From Allacma fusca (Eukaryota > Arthropoda > Collembola > Symphypleona > Sminthuridae): 64,000 nt of DNA. Positions 53,743 to 64,000 of this stretch are shown one piece after another. The stretch is taken from contig OX359245.1 in assembly GCA_947179485.1 (NCBI GenBank), positions 55,105,067 to 55,169,066 on the forward strand, given 5' to 3'. Numbering within the stretch: position 1 is the first letter of the stretch; every line of letters starts with the position of its first letter. A program made the position numbers and the translations under genes. Below the pieces are notes generated by a model. It saw only the letters and a program-made list of their open reading frames with translations. It did not search any database and was not told the DNA's origin.

Positions 53743-54026
53743 TACTCCCTGGGGGCCTGATTTTTACTTTTAATGACCTGACAGACTTCGCACGATTTTA
53801 CAAATTCCTGAATATCTTTAGTCATATTTTTCCAAAAGAATCTCTTCATAATCATATGCCTCGTTTTCTTATTACCTAAGTGAGCGCTCTCGGGGACATC
53901 ATGAAAATGAGAAATAATTTCAGATCGCATGTTTTTAGGAACAACTGGAACTAACATAGTCATTTGTTTAATTTTCTCTAAATTCCTCTTGTTAATTTCC
54001 TTCCTATTAAAATCTTGTTCTAGCAT
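53742..54026 (-). CDS. pol: Element 2 integrase N-terminal zinc-finger part
   Basis: 94 codons in the same frame as the main pol segment, separated from it by one TAA at 54039-54041. The HHCC finger is visible (HFHDVPESAHLGNKKT...CEVCQ). It ends at a stop in the AREGAG-like G/C-rich run before the integrase core. Confidence 0.85.
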   Translation of the reverse strand: MLEQDFNRKEINKRNLEKIKQMTMLVPVVPKNMRSEIISHFHDVPESAHLGNKKTRHMIMKRFFWKNMTKDIQEFVKSCEVCQVIKSKNQAPRE

Positions 54027-54038
54027 CTCATTAACTGC

Positions 54039-56513
54039 TTAAATTCGACTTTCTTTTCTTCTATCCACTAACTGTTGCAACTTGCTAATTTTATACTCGG
54101 GTGCATTTTTAGAACGTTTTCCCCGTTCTTTAACCTTTTTGCAGTACAGAGCTGCAGGTTCCTTGAGATGCTCCTCACACCTCATTGTGCTAATATTCAT
54201 TGTACATATAGAAGACTCCTCGCCTTCTTTATTAGAACGCTCCTCACGTTCTAGTAACTTACGATTAGCCTTTTCTAACCTTTGTAACCGCAGAAACGTT
54301 AAGTTAAGACTTTGGCTATTTTCACAATTTAATTCATCGTTTTTGTGAGCTATTTCGCTTTCAGTTTTAAAAGAATTATTAAATTTCTTAATTTCCAACA
54401 TATTGTATTTTGAAACTCTAGCACACAATAAACCGTTTACTAAATCATATAATGGAATTACTTTCCCAGTTTCCAAATCAAAAATAATTTTGGAAAGGTC
54501 TTCATCTTCTCGCTGAGCAGTTAGTAATCGTTCAGTGGTAATTTCAGTTGACAAATAATTAATGTAAGGGACTAATTCTCCTTCAGCGATGTCATCCAGG
54601 AGTTGATCAGGCCCTTGACTCATCCTCGGAGCTCTACTCATCATGTCCGCCAACTTGTTCTCTGATCCTTTGATATGACGTAATTCATAATCATATTCCT
54701 CTAACTCTATACTCCAGCGTTCTACCTTCGCCTTTCTACTCGGATTTCTCTTCATCCAAGTTACCGCCATATTATCTGTCTCAACTATGACTTTATGGCC
54801 TGCTATCAAGTTATGGAACTTGCGTAATGCCCATAAAATTGCAAAGCTCTCTTTCTCATAGATGCCCCATTTCCTCTGATCTGGGTTTAATAATGTACTA
54901 CGGCATTCTATTATGCGTTCGTTCCCATCAATGTCCTGCTTAAGAACAGCTGCAATTGCAATATCACTAACATCTGTCTGCACAATAATATCATGACAAT
55001 AATTAATGCCATGTAGATATACTTCCTTCTCCATCTCAGACTTTATTGTATCAAATGCTAACTGTTCTTTCTCAGTCCAATGCCATTTAACCTCTTTCTT
55101 CAATAAATTATATAAAGGTGCAGCCACTTCGGAAAAATTATTTATGAAAGTGGAATACCATACGGATTTACCTAAAAATCTCTGCACAGCCTTATCATTC
55201 TTTGGAACTGCAAAATCTCGAATCCCTTGCACTTTGTCTGGACTTTTCTTTAACCCTTCTGGAGTTACTATATGGCCTAAAAATTCAGTCTCTTGAGTTG
55301 CAAACTCACACTTTTTTAAATTAATAGTAACCCCTGCCTGCCTAAGGATATCAAACACAATTCTCAAATGCTCTAAATGCTCTATATATGTTCTCGAGAA
55401 AACCAACAAATCATCTAAGTATACCATTACTATCTTATACAACCATTCAGAAAAAGCAAAATTCATGAACTGTTGAAATGTTGCCGGCGCATTAGATAAA
55501 CCAAAAGGTACACGAACGTACTCGTAATGCCCGCCACCCGGTACACTGAATGCGGTTTTCGGAACTGATTCATGGTCTAATCTGATCTGAAAATATCCTG
55601 ATTTTAAATCTATTTTAGAAAACCATTTAAAACTGGGAATCATACGTAACATCCATTGTAGGTTAGGCATAACTGCAGCATTCTTTTTAGTAATTGCATT
55701 TAAAGGTTTAAAGTCAAGACACATACGGAAAGAACCATCTTTTTTCTTTGCTAAAACAATATTCGAATTGTAAGGGGATCGTGATCTCTGAATAATTCTG
55801 GCTTCTAATAATTTACATACCTCTTCATTAATGACTTTAAGCTGAGCTGGGGGATAACCTCTCAATTTAACTTTGGGAACTAAGTCCTCTGGGCAATCTA
55901 TATGGTGGTACACCCAATCGGTAACACCAATCGAACCATCACTAGGAGCTACTTCTTTAAACTCCTCTAATAATGATTTAGTGTCAATCTTCATTTGTTC
56001 AGGGGACGGAGTGAACTCCTCTTTAGTAGTCAAATTTAAGCTAAAAACTCCTTTTGAATTAGTTTCTATATTGAAAATCTGGGAGGGGGGCCTTATACCA
56101 AACCAAAATACTCCTTGATTTATATTAAAAGTTAAATCATTTTTAATCAAAAAACGTTTGCTTAATACAATGTCTGTACCACAGTGTAATTTTGAATGAA
56201 TATGAAATTTTGATTTTAAAATTCTATCCCCAAACTTAAATTGTAAGTCAACAGTTCCTTTGGTCTTAATTACTTCTCCGGATGCTGTTGAAAATTTACT
56301 TCCTTCACTTGACTTATCTATTGGGAAAGGGAGTCTTTTACCCATTTTGTCAGTAATGCAACAATGTGAACACCCTGTATCTACCAGTGCTCTGATATTT
56401 TTACCATCCATATGTAATGTGGTAGTCGGAGGTCTGTCTTCATTATTTACGGATGATATGGGTGCTAAAATAAATAGTGTTTGTGGGACAGTACCAAACT
56501 GTCCCGCTAGCAT
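54039..56513 (-). CDS. pol: Element 2 protease, reverse transcriptase and RNase H
   Basis: 824 codons, -1 frame relative to gag with a 7-bp overlap. Protease DTG at about 45-47 (ALVDTGCSH). RT with IDLKSGYFQI and YLDD at about 363. RNase H with QTDVSD, YEKE, VETDN and ADMMSR. After RNase H, about 150 charged residues (many Glu, Lys, Arg, coiled-coil-like) are inserted before the integrase finger, longer than usual for the family. It ends at an in-frame TAA, after which the same frame continues into the integrase finger. Confidence 0.9.
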   Translation of the reverse strand: MLAGQFGTVPQTLFILAPISSVNNEDRPPTTTLHMDGKNIRALVDTGCSHCCITDKMGKRLPFPIDKSSEGSKFSTASGEVIKTKGTVDLQFKFGDRILKSKFHIHSKLHCGTDIVLSKRFLIKNDLTFNINQGVFWFGIRPPSQIFNIETNSKGVFSLNLTTKEEFTPSPEQMKIDTKSLLEEFKEVAPSDGSIGVTDWVYHHIDCPEDLVPKVKLRGYPPAQLKVINEEVCKLLEARIIQRSRSPYNSNIVLAKKKDGSFRMCLDFKPLNAITKKNAAVMPNLQWMLRMIPSFKWFSKIDLKSGYFQIRLDHESVPKTAFSVPGGGHYEYVRVPFGLSNAPATFQQFMNFAFSEWLYKIVMVYLDDLLVFSRTYIEHLEHLRIVFDILRQAGVTINLKKCEFATQETEFLGHIVTPEGLKKSPDKVQGIRDFAVPKNDKAVQRFLGKSVWYSTFINNFSEVAAPLYNLLKKEVKWHWTEKEQLAFDTIKSEMEKEVYLHGINYCHDIIVQTDVSDIAIAAVLKQDIDGNERIIECRSTLLNPDQRKWGIYEKESFAILWALRKFHNLIAGHKVIVETDNMAVTWMKRNPSRKAKVERWSIELEEYDYELRHIKGSENKLADMMSRAPRMSQGPDQLLDDIAEGELVPYINYLSTEITTERLLTAQREDEDLSKIIFDLETGKVIPLYDLVNGLLCARVSKYNMLEIKKFNNSFKTESEIAHKNDELNCENSQSLNLTFLRLQRLEKANRKLLEREERSNKEGEESSICTMNISTMRCEEHLKEPAALYCKKVKERGKRSKNAPEYKISKLQQLVDRRKESRI

Positions 56514-57916
56514 TCCCCCGAATCGTCAGATACTGACTCATGCTGAGGTTTACTGACTTCAGATGAACACTGGTGACTAACGTGCCCTTCTCCTCCACAT
56601 ACCCAACATTGTACTGACGTATGCTGGAAAGACATCATTATTCCTTTGTTCTTGCTTGGACAATTTTTTTCTAAATGCCCATAGCCTGTGCATGCATTAC
56701 ATTTGACTTTCATGTTGACCTTTCCTTGTGATTTGTCAAACCCGTTCTTCCTATTTTTATCGGAACCGGAACTAGAAGTGTGTGATTGCTGACTGGAACT
56801 ACTACTGTTTTGATCAGACTTTGTATCTTGGTTTCGCAACCAATAAGGTTTCCCTCTAGAATTGCCTCTGAATCCTCCACGAGACTTTCCTCTAAAATTC
56901 CCTTTACCCCTATAAGAACTACTTTTCGACAGATCATTCTTCTCATCCTTTGCTGACTTGTCTTGGTCAGCTCGCTCAGGCTTGTCTTTCCTCTCAACTC
57001 CTGCTAAAGGTGGAAGACCGTCCTTTCCTAATTTGTCTAGTACTTGAGACTTATGCAAAACTCTAAGGGCGTCTTCTGCCGCAGCAATTAGATTACCTGG
57101 AGTTGGATTTGCCTGGTCAGGGTCCCATTTGATAACAGCATAGATTTAATGATGTAGGCCTTGGTATGCTCTACGAAGTTTTTCTTTCATGACCTCTGTA
57201 CTATCAACCTGAGTAGCTAAAAATAGCATCTCGTAGACATACTCTGCTACTGATTCAGTATGTCTCTGCGTTTTAGTTGCGACCAACTTCCTTCTTTCTC
57301 TCTCATCGAAATTAGTGTCAAACTCCGATTTAAATGCAGTCTTCAACTCATTCCAAGTAGTGGTACTTGTAACGCTGTTCTGATACCATTTTAACGAATC
57401 GCCTTTGAGAATTGACCCAAAAAGATAAACAAGTTTGTCATCAGCATGATGCTGAAACTTAAAAAACTTTTCCACAGAATCAAAATAATGATTTGCGGTC
57501 ATTCTCTTCTTATTATAAGTTGGAGGCTGCATTGTGACATTTAAGTACACTACATTATGAGTTGCTGCAACTGGAGCTGCTGTTGCTGCTGATGAAGCTG
57601 CTTCCACTAATCTATTGGCAGCCATAGCTGCATTTTCCGCTATTCGTACATAATTTGCACTCTCCAATTTGCCTTGGTTGATAAAAAACCTAACATGGGC
57701 TTTCTCGTCATCTGGTAATGCATTGAACCATGCCTCTGCCATTGTTGACGCTGATTGTGTATGAGTAGTTGAGGTACTTGATGCAGATGAAACTATCCTT
57801 GTTTGCCTATTGACCTGTCTTTGAGCCCTGGATGAGTTTGAGTCAATGACCGGAATACTCTGGTTAATGATAGCCTTGTCAGCTTTGCTCATTAAATTTG
57901 AATGTATATTACTCAA
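56507..57916 (-). pseudogene. gag: Element 2 Gag, broken by one in-frame stop
   Basis: One frame from an ATG at 57916 to the stop at 56507, interrupted only by TAA at 57146-57148. The first part (256 codons) has the retrotransposon Gag domain (FKSEFDTNFDERERRKL). The second part (from 57145) has an Arg/Gly/Ser-rich basic segment and two CCHC knuckles, CNACTGYGHLEKNC and CWVCGGEGHVSHQC. A single substitution would explain the TAA. A five-G run just before the gag stop (about 56511-56515) is a possible -1 slip site to pol. Confidence 0.88.
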
Positions 57917-58830
57917 CTGAGGGGACTTTCAATGTGCAAATCGGTGTAACAAAATAAGTAACCTGCAACTCTGTCCTTTTCAAAAGACTCACAATCTGCT
58001 TAAATAATTATTAATATTTGTGACTTTATTTAAAGTTTTATTCAAATGGCAATTTTTAAAAAAAAACCAAAAATGCTGAGATCAAGAGTGTCCTAAGGTT
58101 TTGCTTAATTTATTTTGAACCTTTAGTTGTCCTTGTTAACTTTCTTTTACAATACTGGACCTCTTTTGTTTAAAAAAAACAATGACCTTCTTCACCTGTT
58201 GCTTTGCTTGGCCTAATTATTTCTCTTTTTTACATAACTTTATTCAGATTAGACTTGCGAAGAAACGCTCCGACCAACTTTTGTACTTTCCTACTGTACG
58301 TATATGTATGTGTGATACTTTATTTTAATGGAACTGCACTGACTGAGGACAAATTACTTTATAATTAGTTGTAAAAAAATATTATCGCTTTAAATTTGAC
58401 CAAGATTATTAAATAAAAATAATCTTTACATTTTGTACTGCTATTTCTCTTTACTACGTACTCTCTGTAATGTATAAATTAATAATGATCAACCAACACT
58501 GACTACCGAGATTTTAGTATGTTACCTTACTTTGTAACAGTATTTAGAAACTAAAATGACATTTAAAATGAGTTTTTCCTGATAAAAAACAATTTTTCCT
58601 GTTCTATATGCTGCATATAGTAAGCCCGAGATACACTCGTGCTGTATTTAATTAAAGTCAGCTCAGGATACACCTAAGCTTCCACTCACCAAAATTATTT
58701 TCAGGAAACCAAAATGCAGGAAAATCCCAGTCAGGTGTTGGTCAAAAATTCGGAAACAAACAGCAAAAAATTAATCCCATCAGTCAGCAGTTCTCATGGC
58801 CGTCCAAAAATTAGAAACAAGTCCGAAATC
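57917..58830 (-). other. Leader region of element 2
   Basis: About 0.9 kb of AT-rich non-coding DNA between primer site and gag, with no frame of note. Confidence 0.5.
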
Positions 58831-58841
58831 CACGGTCGCCA
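58831..58841 (-). other. Primer binding site of element 2, tRNA-Arg type
   Basis: TGGCGACCGTG on the minus strand, two bases after the 5' LTR. It is complementary to the 3' end of the animal tRNA-Arg whose acceptor stem starts GACCGTG, the primer used by Drosophila 412/mdg1-like elements. Confidence 0.7.
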
Positions 58842-58843
58842 GT

Positions 58844-59295
58844 TGTAAAGGGTGTGGGTGTGACCGTACTACTACTAATATATAAAAGCAATTATAATTA
58901 AAATGAGCAACCAGCCATTACATTAAAGATTTCCCAAGAAAATAACCTTCAAAACTATTTCCAAAATACATGGGTTAAAATATAATAAAAATGAGTGAAG
59001 GATGGAAACCCAATAATAGCCAACAATAAGCCAAGGTGAGGTCCGAAGTCGGAGTTAAATGGAATACAACAAATAATAGAAATTTATTCCAAATCTACTA
59101 GTCCAGCTACAAGGTTACTCTTCAGACGCTCCAGAGACACTGTGGCGTTAAAGCATGGGAATGACTTTATATATTTGACTCTGGACGCCACCGCGTCTCC
59201 AGTGTTGCAATTTAGCGTTCAGCTTCAAGCTACACAATTACAAAGTAAAGCTGATTTAGATGTGGCATGTATGTGAGAAATACACATTTCTTACA
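58844..59295 (-). repeat. 5' LTR of element 2
   Basis: 452 bp, about 99 percent identical to the 3' LTR. Confidence 0.93.
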
Positions 59296-59299
59296 TGGT

Positions 59300-61567
59300 T
59301 TCACACTGCTTCTACTGCGATTCTTGATAGAATATTTATCATCCTGTGCTTCATTCAGATGATGTGAATGTTTGAAAGCTCTTTGGTATGCTGCAGCGTC
59401 CAGGGTTGAACATCCGAAAACGAAACGCACAGTGTTCCAAAAACCTCGTTTCTACTCAAATGGACAATTTCGGTGATTACTCGTCGGCATAGAAAAATAG
59501 AGTATTGATAAAATATTTGGAATTCAAACCAAATTTTTGAGTTACGATACTACACATCTGGTATTAAAAGAAATTGGAGGGAAATAGTAACATCGTTTGA
59601 CAAACGTTCAGGGTTTCGCTTGTGTATGCCAACACTATGTCACTGCATCAAACTCTTCAATCATATCTCAAGAATTAAAAAGTATCAGTGCCAGATTTGG
59701 TACAAATCAACTGAAATATTTGTTGTGTAATTTTAAAAATAGAGTAGCAATTCAAAAATTGTACAAATTTGAGATTTTATCCTGACTTGGATCCTACCCT
59801 TGAAGGTTTTCAAGCTATGAAGTTGCACCAAAATTTCAAAAAATTTAGATATGCATTGACTAGGAAATGTAGGAACTGAATACCTGCTCCTTCTTTGTTC
59901 CGTGGAATTAGGCGAGAGAAAAGTGCTGCACCCTGCCTAAGTTTTCCCAGGTAAAAAATACATACGTTAAATTGATCAGCAAGTTAAGGGATGGGGAAAA
60001 TGTTGCATAACGCTTTGTTTAGTTTTATTTTTGTCTGGTATAAATCAATTGTGAAGTGGTTCTATTATATCCAGCATTTAAATATGTCCACTAATTATGT
60101 ATTACTAGATTAAATTATTTGGAATGCAAAGGTGTACACCAGGTAAAAAATTAAGCCCAAAAGAAAGGTTAGGGGACAATTGGACTGATGAAAAGTTTTT
60201 GTGGTAGCCAATATTGCTTGCATGCAATATTAAATGCACAGAAAATAGACAAAACGAAATAGAGTTTTGGGACTATTTCGGCGCTAAAGAGACCAAATGG
60301 TCCATGTGCGCATGCTTTTTGCATGTAGAACATTTCTCTTCTTCAGTGACGATTTGCAGTAGCTATAGCTATTTTTTATTTATACTAGGAAGCTGATGGA
60401 TGAAACGGTTTGGTGAAATTCGGTTTGGCTGATGGATAGGCAAATGGTATACCAAAGTTATTCTTTGATGATAAAACGTACATAGTTTCGTTCCAAGGGA
60501 GTGCATATATTACATTGAAAATAATGCTAATGTTTCCTCCATTCTTTATATCGTTTTTCTTCGTTATAATGTCTGCACATTCTTATCTGATTTATTTGCG
60601 ACTTCTAGGTATTCTGATTATAGTAAATACATTTGCCAGTGCTCCATCAGACCTTATATCTAAAACTAGCCGTATGCAGAAAACTACCGAAAGTTCGGGA
60701 ATGACAATAATTTGAATTCAAGATTACACAATTTCATGCATAAAAGCTGAACTGTTCTGAGAAAAAATACTTGCCATGAGAAATACCATTCCCACAGAAC
60801 AACACATTTGGACTGGCTGATGTGAATTTAACAGGACACAAATACGTGCACAGTTCTATTTGCGTTGTCTAAGTCGTAATACGTAAATCAGCATTTTTGA
60901 TGTTTTTTACGCTTTAATGCAAATTGGAAATCGCATTTCTACGAGAACTAAATTAATTAAATCTGATCTAAATCTAAAACTAGCCCGAAACATCAGAAAA
61001 AGTGGGGGATAACATTGTTTAATTAGTTTCAGTTGCTTTGCTAGTGGATACATACGAACGCGTAGACATAGGATTTCACATTATGTTTTGTGAACTAGAT
61101 AATAAAAACATGAAAATAAGTATCGATCTGCTAATTTTTAAAGACACGTTTTGCTATACAGGAGCAATCTTTCGCAAAAATCAATATTTATTCTCACATA
61201 TTAGAAAATGTTATTTACAAACACTTAAAACTAGCAAACGTTTATGAATTTCAAATAGAGACATCAAAAAATCGTGGCACGGACTGCGATGAAGTTCAGA
61301 AAATGGTTCGGGTTATTTGTTATTTATTTTTGGTCTGGTCTGGTCCAATCGTAGGGCCATTCCACAAGTTTGGTCGAAGGAATATTCTCGGGTGGATTGA
61401 ATGGTTTACAAGTACGTTGCGTGTTCCGTCCGTTGGACCATTCTATTTCAACAGAATTTTGTGGTGGCAAAATTTTGGAAGCAAATATTTCACCAAACAA
61501 TGTGTACTTAACGGTACTTGTTAATATCACTGAATTAAACTTCTTTAATTGACGTTTAAATACTCTG
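59300..61567. other. Intergenic stretch, no supported gene
   Basis: About 2.3 kb. Around 60130-60390 a plus-strand frame with one stop reads RLGDNWTDEK and then EFWDYFGAKETKWSM, which is coding-like in composition. No family was recognised and no splice structure could be built. It may be an old gene or transposon remnant. Confidence 0.35.
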
Positions 61568-61575
61568 TTGTATCC

Positions 61576-61910
61576 GAGGGGTTTTTTGTGGAAAGACGGG
61601 AAGATACTTCCCAGTAAATATATACTTCTGATAGGAAAATCTCAAAGGGAATGGATTTGTTTTTGCGAACAGGGATTTTTAAATTTGTGGATTTTTTGCG
61701 GGGATTAACAAATTTGGTTTCGTGTTTCTAGGAAATTTGTTATGTAAACGGGGATTTGACGTCTTGTAAGGAATTAATTTTTGTCATTTAAAAATCGATT
61801 TTTCAACAAGGATTTTTGCAAACCTTTAGAGCCTCCCTGCTGGGATATTTGATTCCGCAGGGAAATTCAGAAATGTTCTTCCTGGGAGATTTACAAAATT
61901 CCGACCCCTG
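61576..61910. mobile_element. hAT-type MITE related to 6555-6944
   Basis: The right end TCCGACCCCTG and left end GAGGGGTTTTTTGTGG match the family. The flanks TTGTATCC and TTGTACAC agree at 6 of 8 positions, so it is an older insertion. The interior consists of GGGATTT and GGGAAAT phrases, inverted with respect to the copy at 6555. Confidence 0.65.
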
Positions 61911-61918
61911 TTGTACAC

Positions 61919-63464
61919 ATTTTCAATAGTACTCACGTTAGCTTTCGAACCCATAGAAAAACTCTCCTAAATTTTGTGATTTTGTACTCTTCTGTCTGGA
62001 ATAGGTTGTACTAAATATTTAATTTAGCCTGTGGATCTGCCGCCAAGATAATTTTGACAATTTCCAAGATGAACCGATCTCCATAATTATACATACACTG
62101 TCCACTCCTGCTTGCTTGTGTTAGAACTAGAAAGACATTTCGCAGCTCGTTGTAAAAATATTTGTTTGTAATAAATAGATTGCTTCAAATTTTTAAAATA
62201 CAAATACTAGCAATTTGTACAGGTTTTAAAGAAATTAAGCTTTATCGCTTTCCTGCACAAAGTCAGGAAGGCAATAATATAATTCTTCAATAAGGTGGGA
62301 CAGCTGCATAGCCTGTCTTTCTCTAAATGTTTTTTGGGAGACAATGTACTACTTGTCCTTCTGTATTTTGGAGCTACTGCTTGGTACAATAGTGTTTGAA
62401 TTAGTTTTAGGTCCCTGTCTGAGTTTACTATTATGTTAGGATAAAATTATAATATATGGGGATGGGGGATGAGTGTAGATTGTTGGATGTGAGTGTGTGT
62501 ATGTATGTACTTAGTTTGGGGGTTTGGGCTCTTGCAAGGAGTGACAGGTGTACGGAATCAAATAAATATAATGGAGATGGATATAATTTCGGAATAGTTT
62601 GAGTTTACTAATTGTGAGTCAAATAAGGATCAATACAAGACTGAGGATTGAACGGTTGTTCAATCCTCTTTATAATTAACCGTGTGCACATGTCAGCATC
62701 TATACTATTAGAATAGTTACATATCATTTACTCAGTGCATATTACTGATGCATCACATTTCTTAAGTATTAAGTATAAGCCTCCGCACTTGCTCTCTGTA
62801 CGTATGTACATGCAATGTGTAACAATTACTATGTTACTGTCATCAAAGCAGAACATTCCAAAATTTCGAAAGCTGTGCTTTCATCTCAGTAAACAAGCAT
62901 ACTTTAGCTATGCTTCTTATATGGTAATTTAAACTTTGGTTAGTAATTTATATTTAGAAAGGAAATATTTTAAGAAAGGGGTAGAGATAATAATTATGGG
63001 AAAACACAAAACCCTACCACAACAACCCTTGATAGTTTATAAATATCTCAAAACTCTAAAGAAAAATTCGAATTTGTCCGGTGAATTGTGTGCAAGCGAA
63101 ACCAAAATAAAATAAAATAATTTTGCTATTTTTTCTATGGGGAGAAGTATGCATATTTATGCTTGCAAACCAAAATAACTTTTACCATAAGGCTACATTC
63201 CAGCTGACGTCAGCTTTTTCATTGTTGCCAATTTAACAGAATCATACAGGGTGAAGATGACATCCCGTCATCATCGTCAGTCAAAGTTTATCAAACATTT
63301 TTGATGAAGCTCTACGCTTTGCATTGTTTCTCTATAATTTTATTCAATCCATCTTATAAGGAAAAATTCTTTTCTCATACAATGCGGTAGGTTGCATAAT
63401 ATACAGTTACAATTTTACGATTGATTGTAATTGTGTGGTAAATTCTAGAACCAAATTATTAATA
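61919..63464. other. Intergenic stretch, nothing recognised
   Basis: It includes a G/T-rich low-complexity run at about 62455-62530. No gene, RNA or repeat boundary found. Confidence 0.4.
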
Positions 63465-64000
63465 CAGTAAAATCTCTTTATAACGGAATCGCAGGGTGAC
63501 TAATATTTTTTCCCGTTATGGTAGTTTTCCGTTATAAACTTATAACGGACAAATTCTGGTATAATGTAATAGGAGCTTTAATTATGTATTAAAAGGCAAA
63601 CTTATTTTTTTAAACGAATTAAGTAACAAGTTACATGATATTTAACAAATTGCTACTAAAATTATTTATCAAGAGGCACATGACCAAACACTTAAAACAC
63701 TAAATATTAAACAATAATTTACCCTCAGTACAAACCTACCAGTAATTAACATGCTGCAGAACCTGGAAGTATTAAGTTATTAATGGTTGCACAAGAGTGG
63801 ATAATGTTTGCTTTAAAATAAGCTCTTTGACTTTGGCAATTGCATTTAAAATTCAGAATCTTCATCATTTTTTGTGCTAGCCACCACGTCTTGAGGTTTG
63901 TTAAATGCAACTGAGCATCTGCCTAATTTCCTAGGGTACATATGTACAGGAAATATTCCGTTATAAACATGTCCGCTATAAGCACATATTGTACATTGTT
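63465..64000. mobile_element. Left part of a pogo/Tigger-like element, cut by the window end
   Basis: TA followed by CAGTAAAATCTCTTTATAAC starts a region where TTATAACGG and CCGTTATAA recur in both orientations, up to the end of the window (TCCGTTATAAACATGTCCG). These ends are typical of pogo-like elements. The other terminus is not visible. Confidence 0.55.

Larger units (their letters stand above)
50189..59295 (-). mobile_element. Ty3/gypsy-type LTR retrotransposon, element 2, with an extra exonuclease-like ORF
   Basis: Complete by structure: 5' LTR 58844-59295, tRNA-Arg-type primer site, leader, gag, pol, an extra ORF in the env position, polypurine tract and 3' LTR 50189-50642. Target duplication TGGT at 50185-50188 and 59296-59299. 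The LTRs differ by at least two substitutions and two short indels over 454 bp, so it is young but older than element 1. The frames carry two in-frame TAA codons, one frameshift in pol and one in the extra ORF, so this copy is probably immobile by itself. Confidence 0.93.

Noticed and set aside
57146..57148. Programmed readthrough of the gag stop as the normal state
   Set aside because: The stop lies between capsid and zinc knuckles, an unknown place for readthrough, and other lesions exist in the same copy. Kept only as an open alternative.

Overview
This window is AT-rich, intron-containing animal DNA, most likely from an arthropod. The visible genes are multi-membrane chemosensory-receptor-like proteins, a cholinesterase-family carboxylesterase and a UDP-glycosyltransferase. 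A springtail (Collembola) is my best guess from the look of the receptor family, but this is inference. Most of the window is transposable elements of many classes, often nested. No tRNA, rRNA or CRISPR array was seen.

Layout of the host genes. A three-gene module (receptor type A, carboxylesterase, receptor type B) is present twice in the same orientation. Module 1: receptor A1 (8203-9410, intact), carboxylesterase CE1 (13169-17524, 8 exons, intact) and receptor B1 (19421-20734, pseudogene). Module 2: receptor A2 (25169-26382, intact), carboxylesterase CE2 (27432-42683, a heavily broken relic) and receptor B2 (45410-46728, 3 exons, intact). The two modules have decayed in complementary ways. 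A third B fragment lies at 21721-22006. A non-coding block lies directly before CE2 and again, separately, at 1238-6350. After module 2 a four-exon UDP-glycosyltransferase lies on the minus strand (47958-49824).

Two Ty3/gypsy-type LTR retrotransposons lie on the minus strand. Element 1 (30651-41770, TSD AGCT) sits inside exon 6 of CE2. Its LTRs look identical except for one base. It has gag, a 2052-codon pol with about 720 residues of extra C-terminal protein, and a third Pro-rich ORF. A short motif (GCGAG/GCGGG on the plus strand) is scattered along it far more often than its base composition predicts. Element 2 (50189-59295, TSD TGGT, tRNA-Arg-type primer site) has gag, pol and, in the place where env would be, an ORF that looks like a catalytically dead RNase D-like 3'-5' exonuclease followed by a zinc knuckle. 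It carries several in-frame stops and frameshifts.

DNA transposons: many non-autonomous hAT-type elements with exact or near-exact 8-bp target duplications (1608-3550, 2246-3302, 6555-6944, 12148-12674, 18892-19310, 23255-24691, 42720-43579, 43905-44292, 61576-61910), pogo-like elements with TA duplications (11318, 21467, 29467, probably 63465 to the window end), a 2.2-kb TA-duplicating element carrying a four-exon unrecognised gene fragment (3906-6074), a foldback element with 39-bp tandem repeats (28181-29027), small MITEs, and a BEL/Pao protease fragment (22007-22310). Because the gene module is duplicated, several of these insertions have an empty paralogous site elsewhere in the window, which both proves and orders them.
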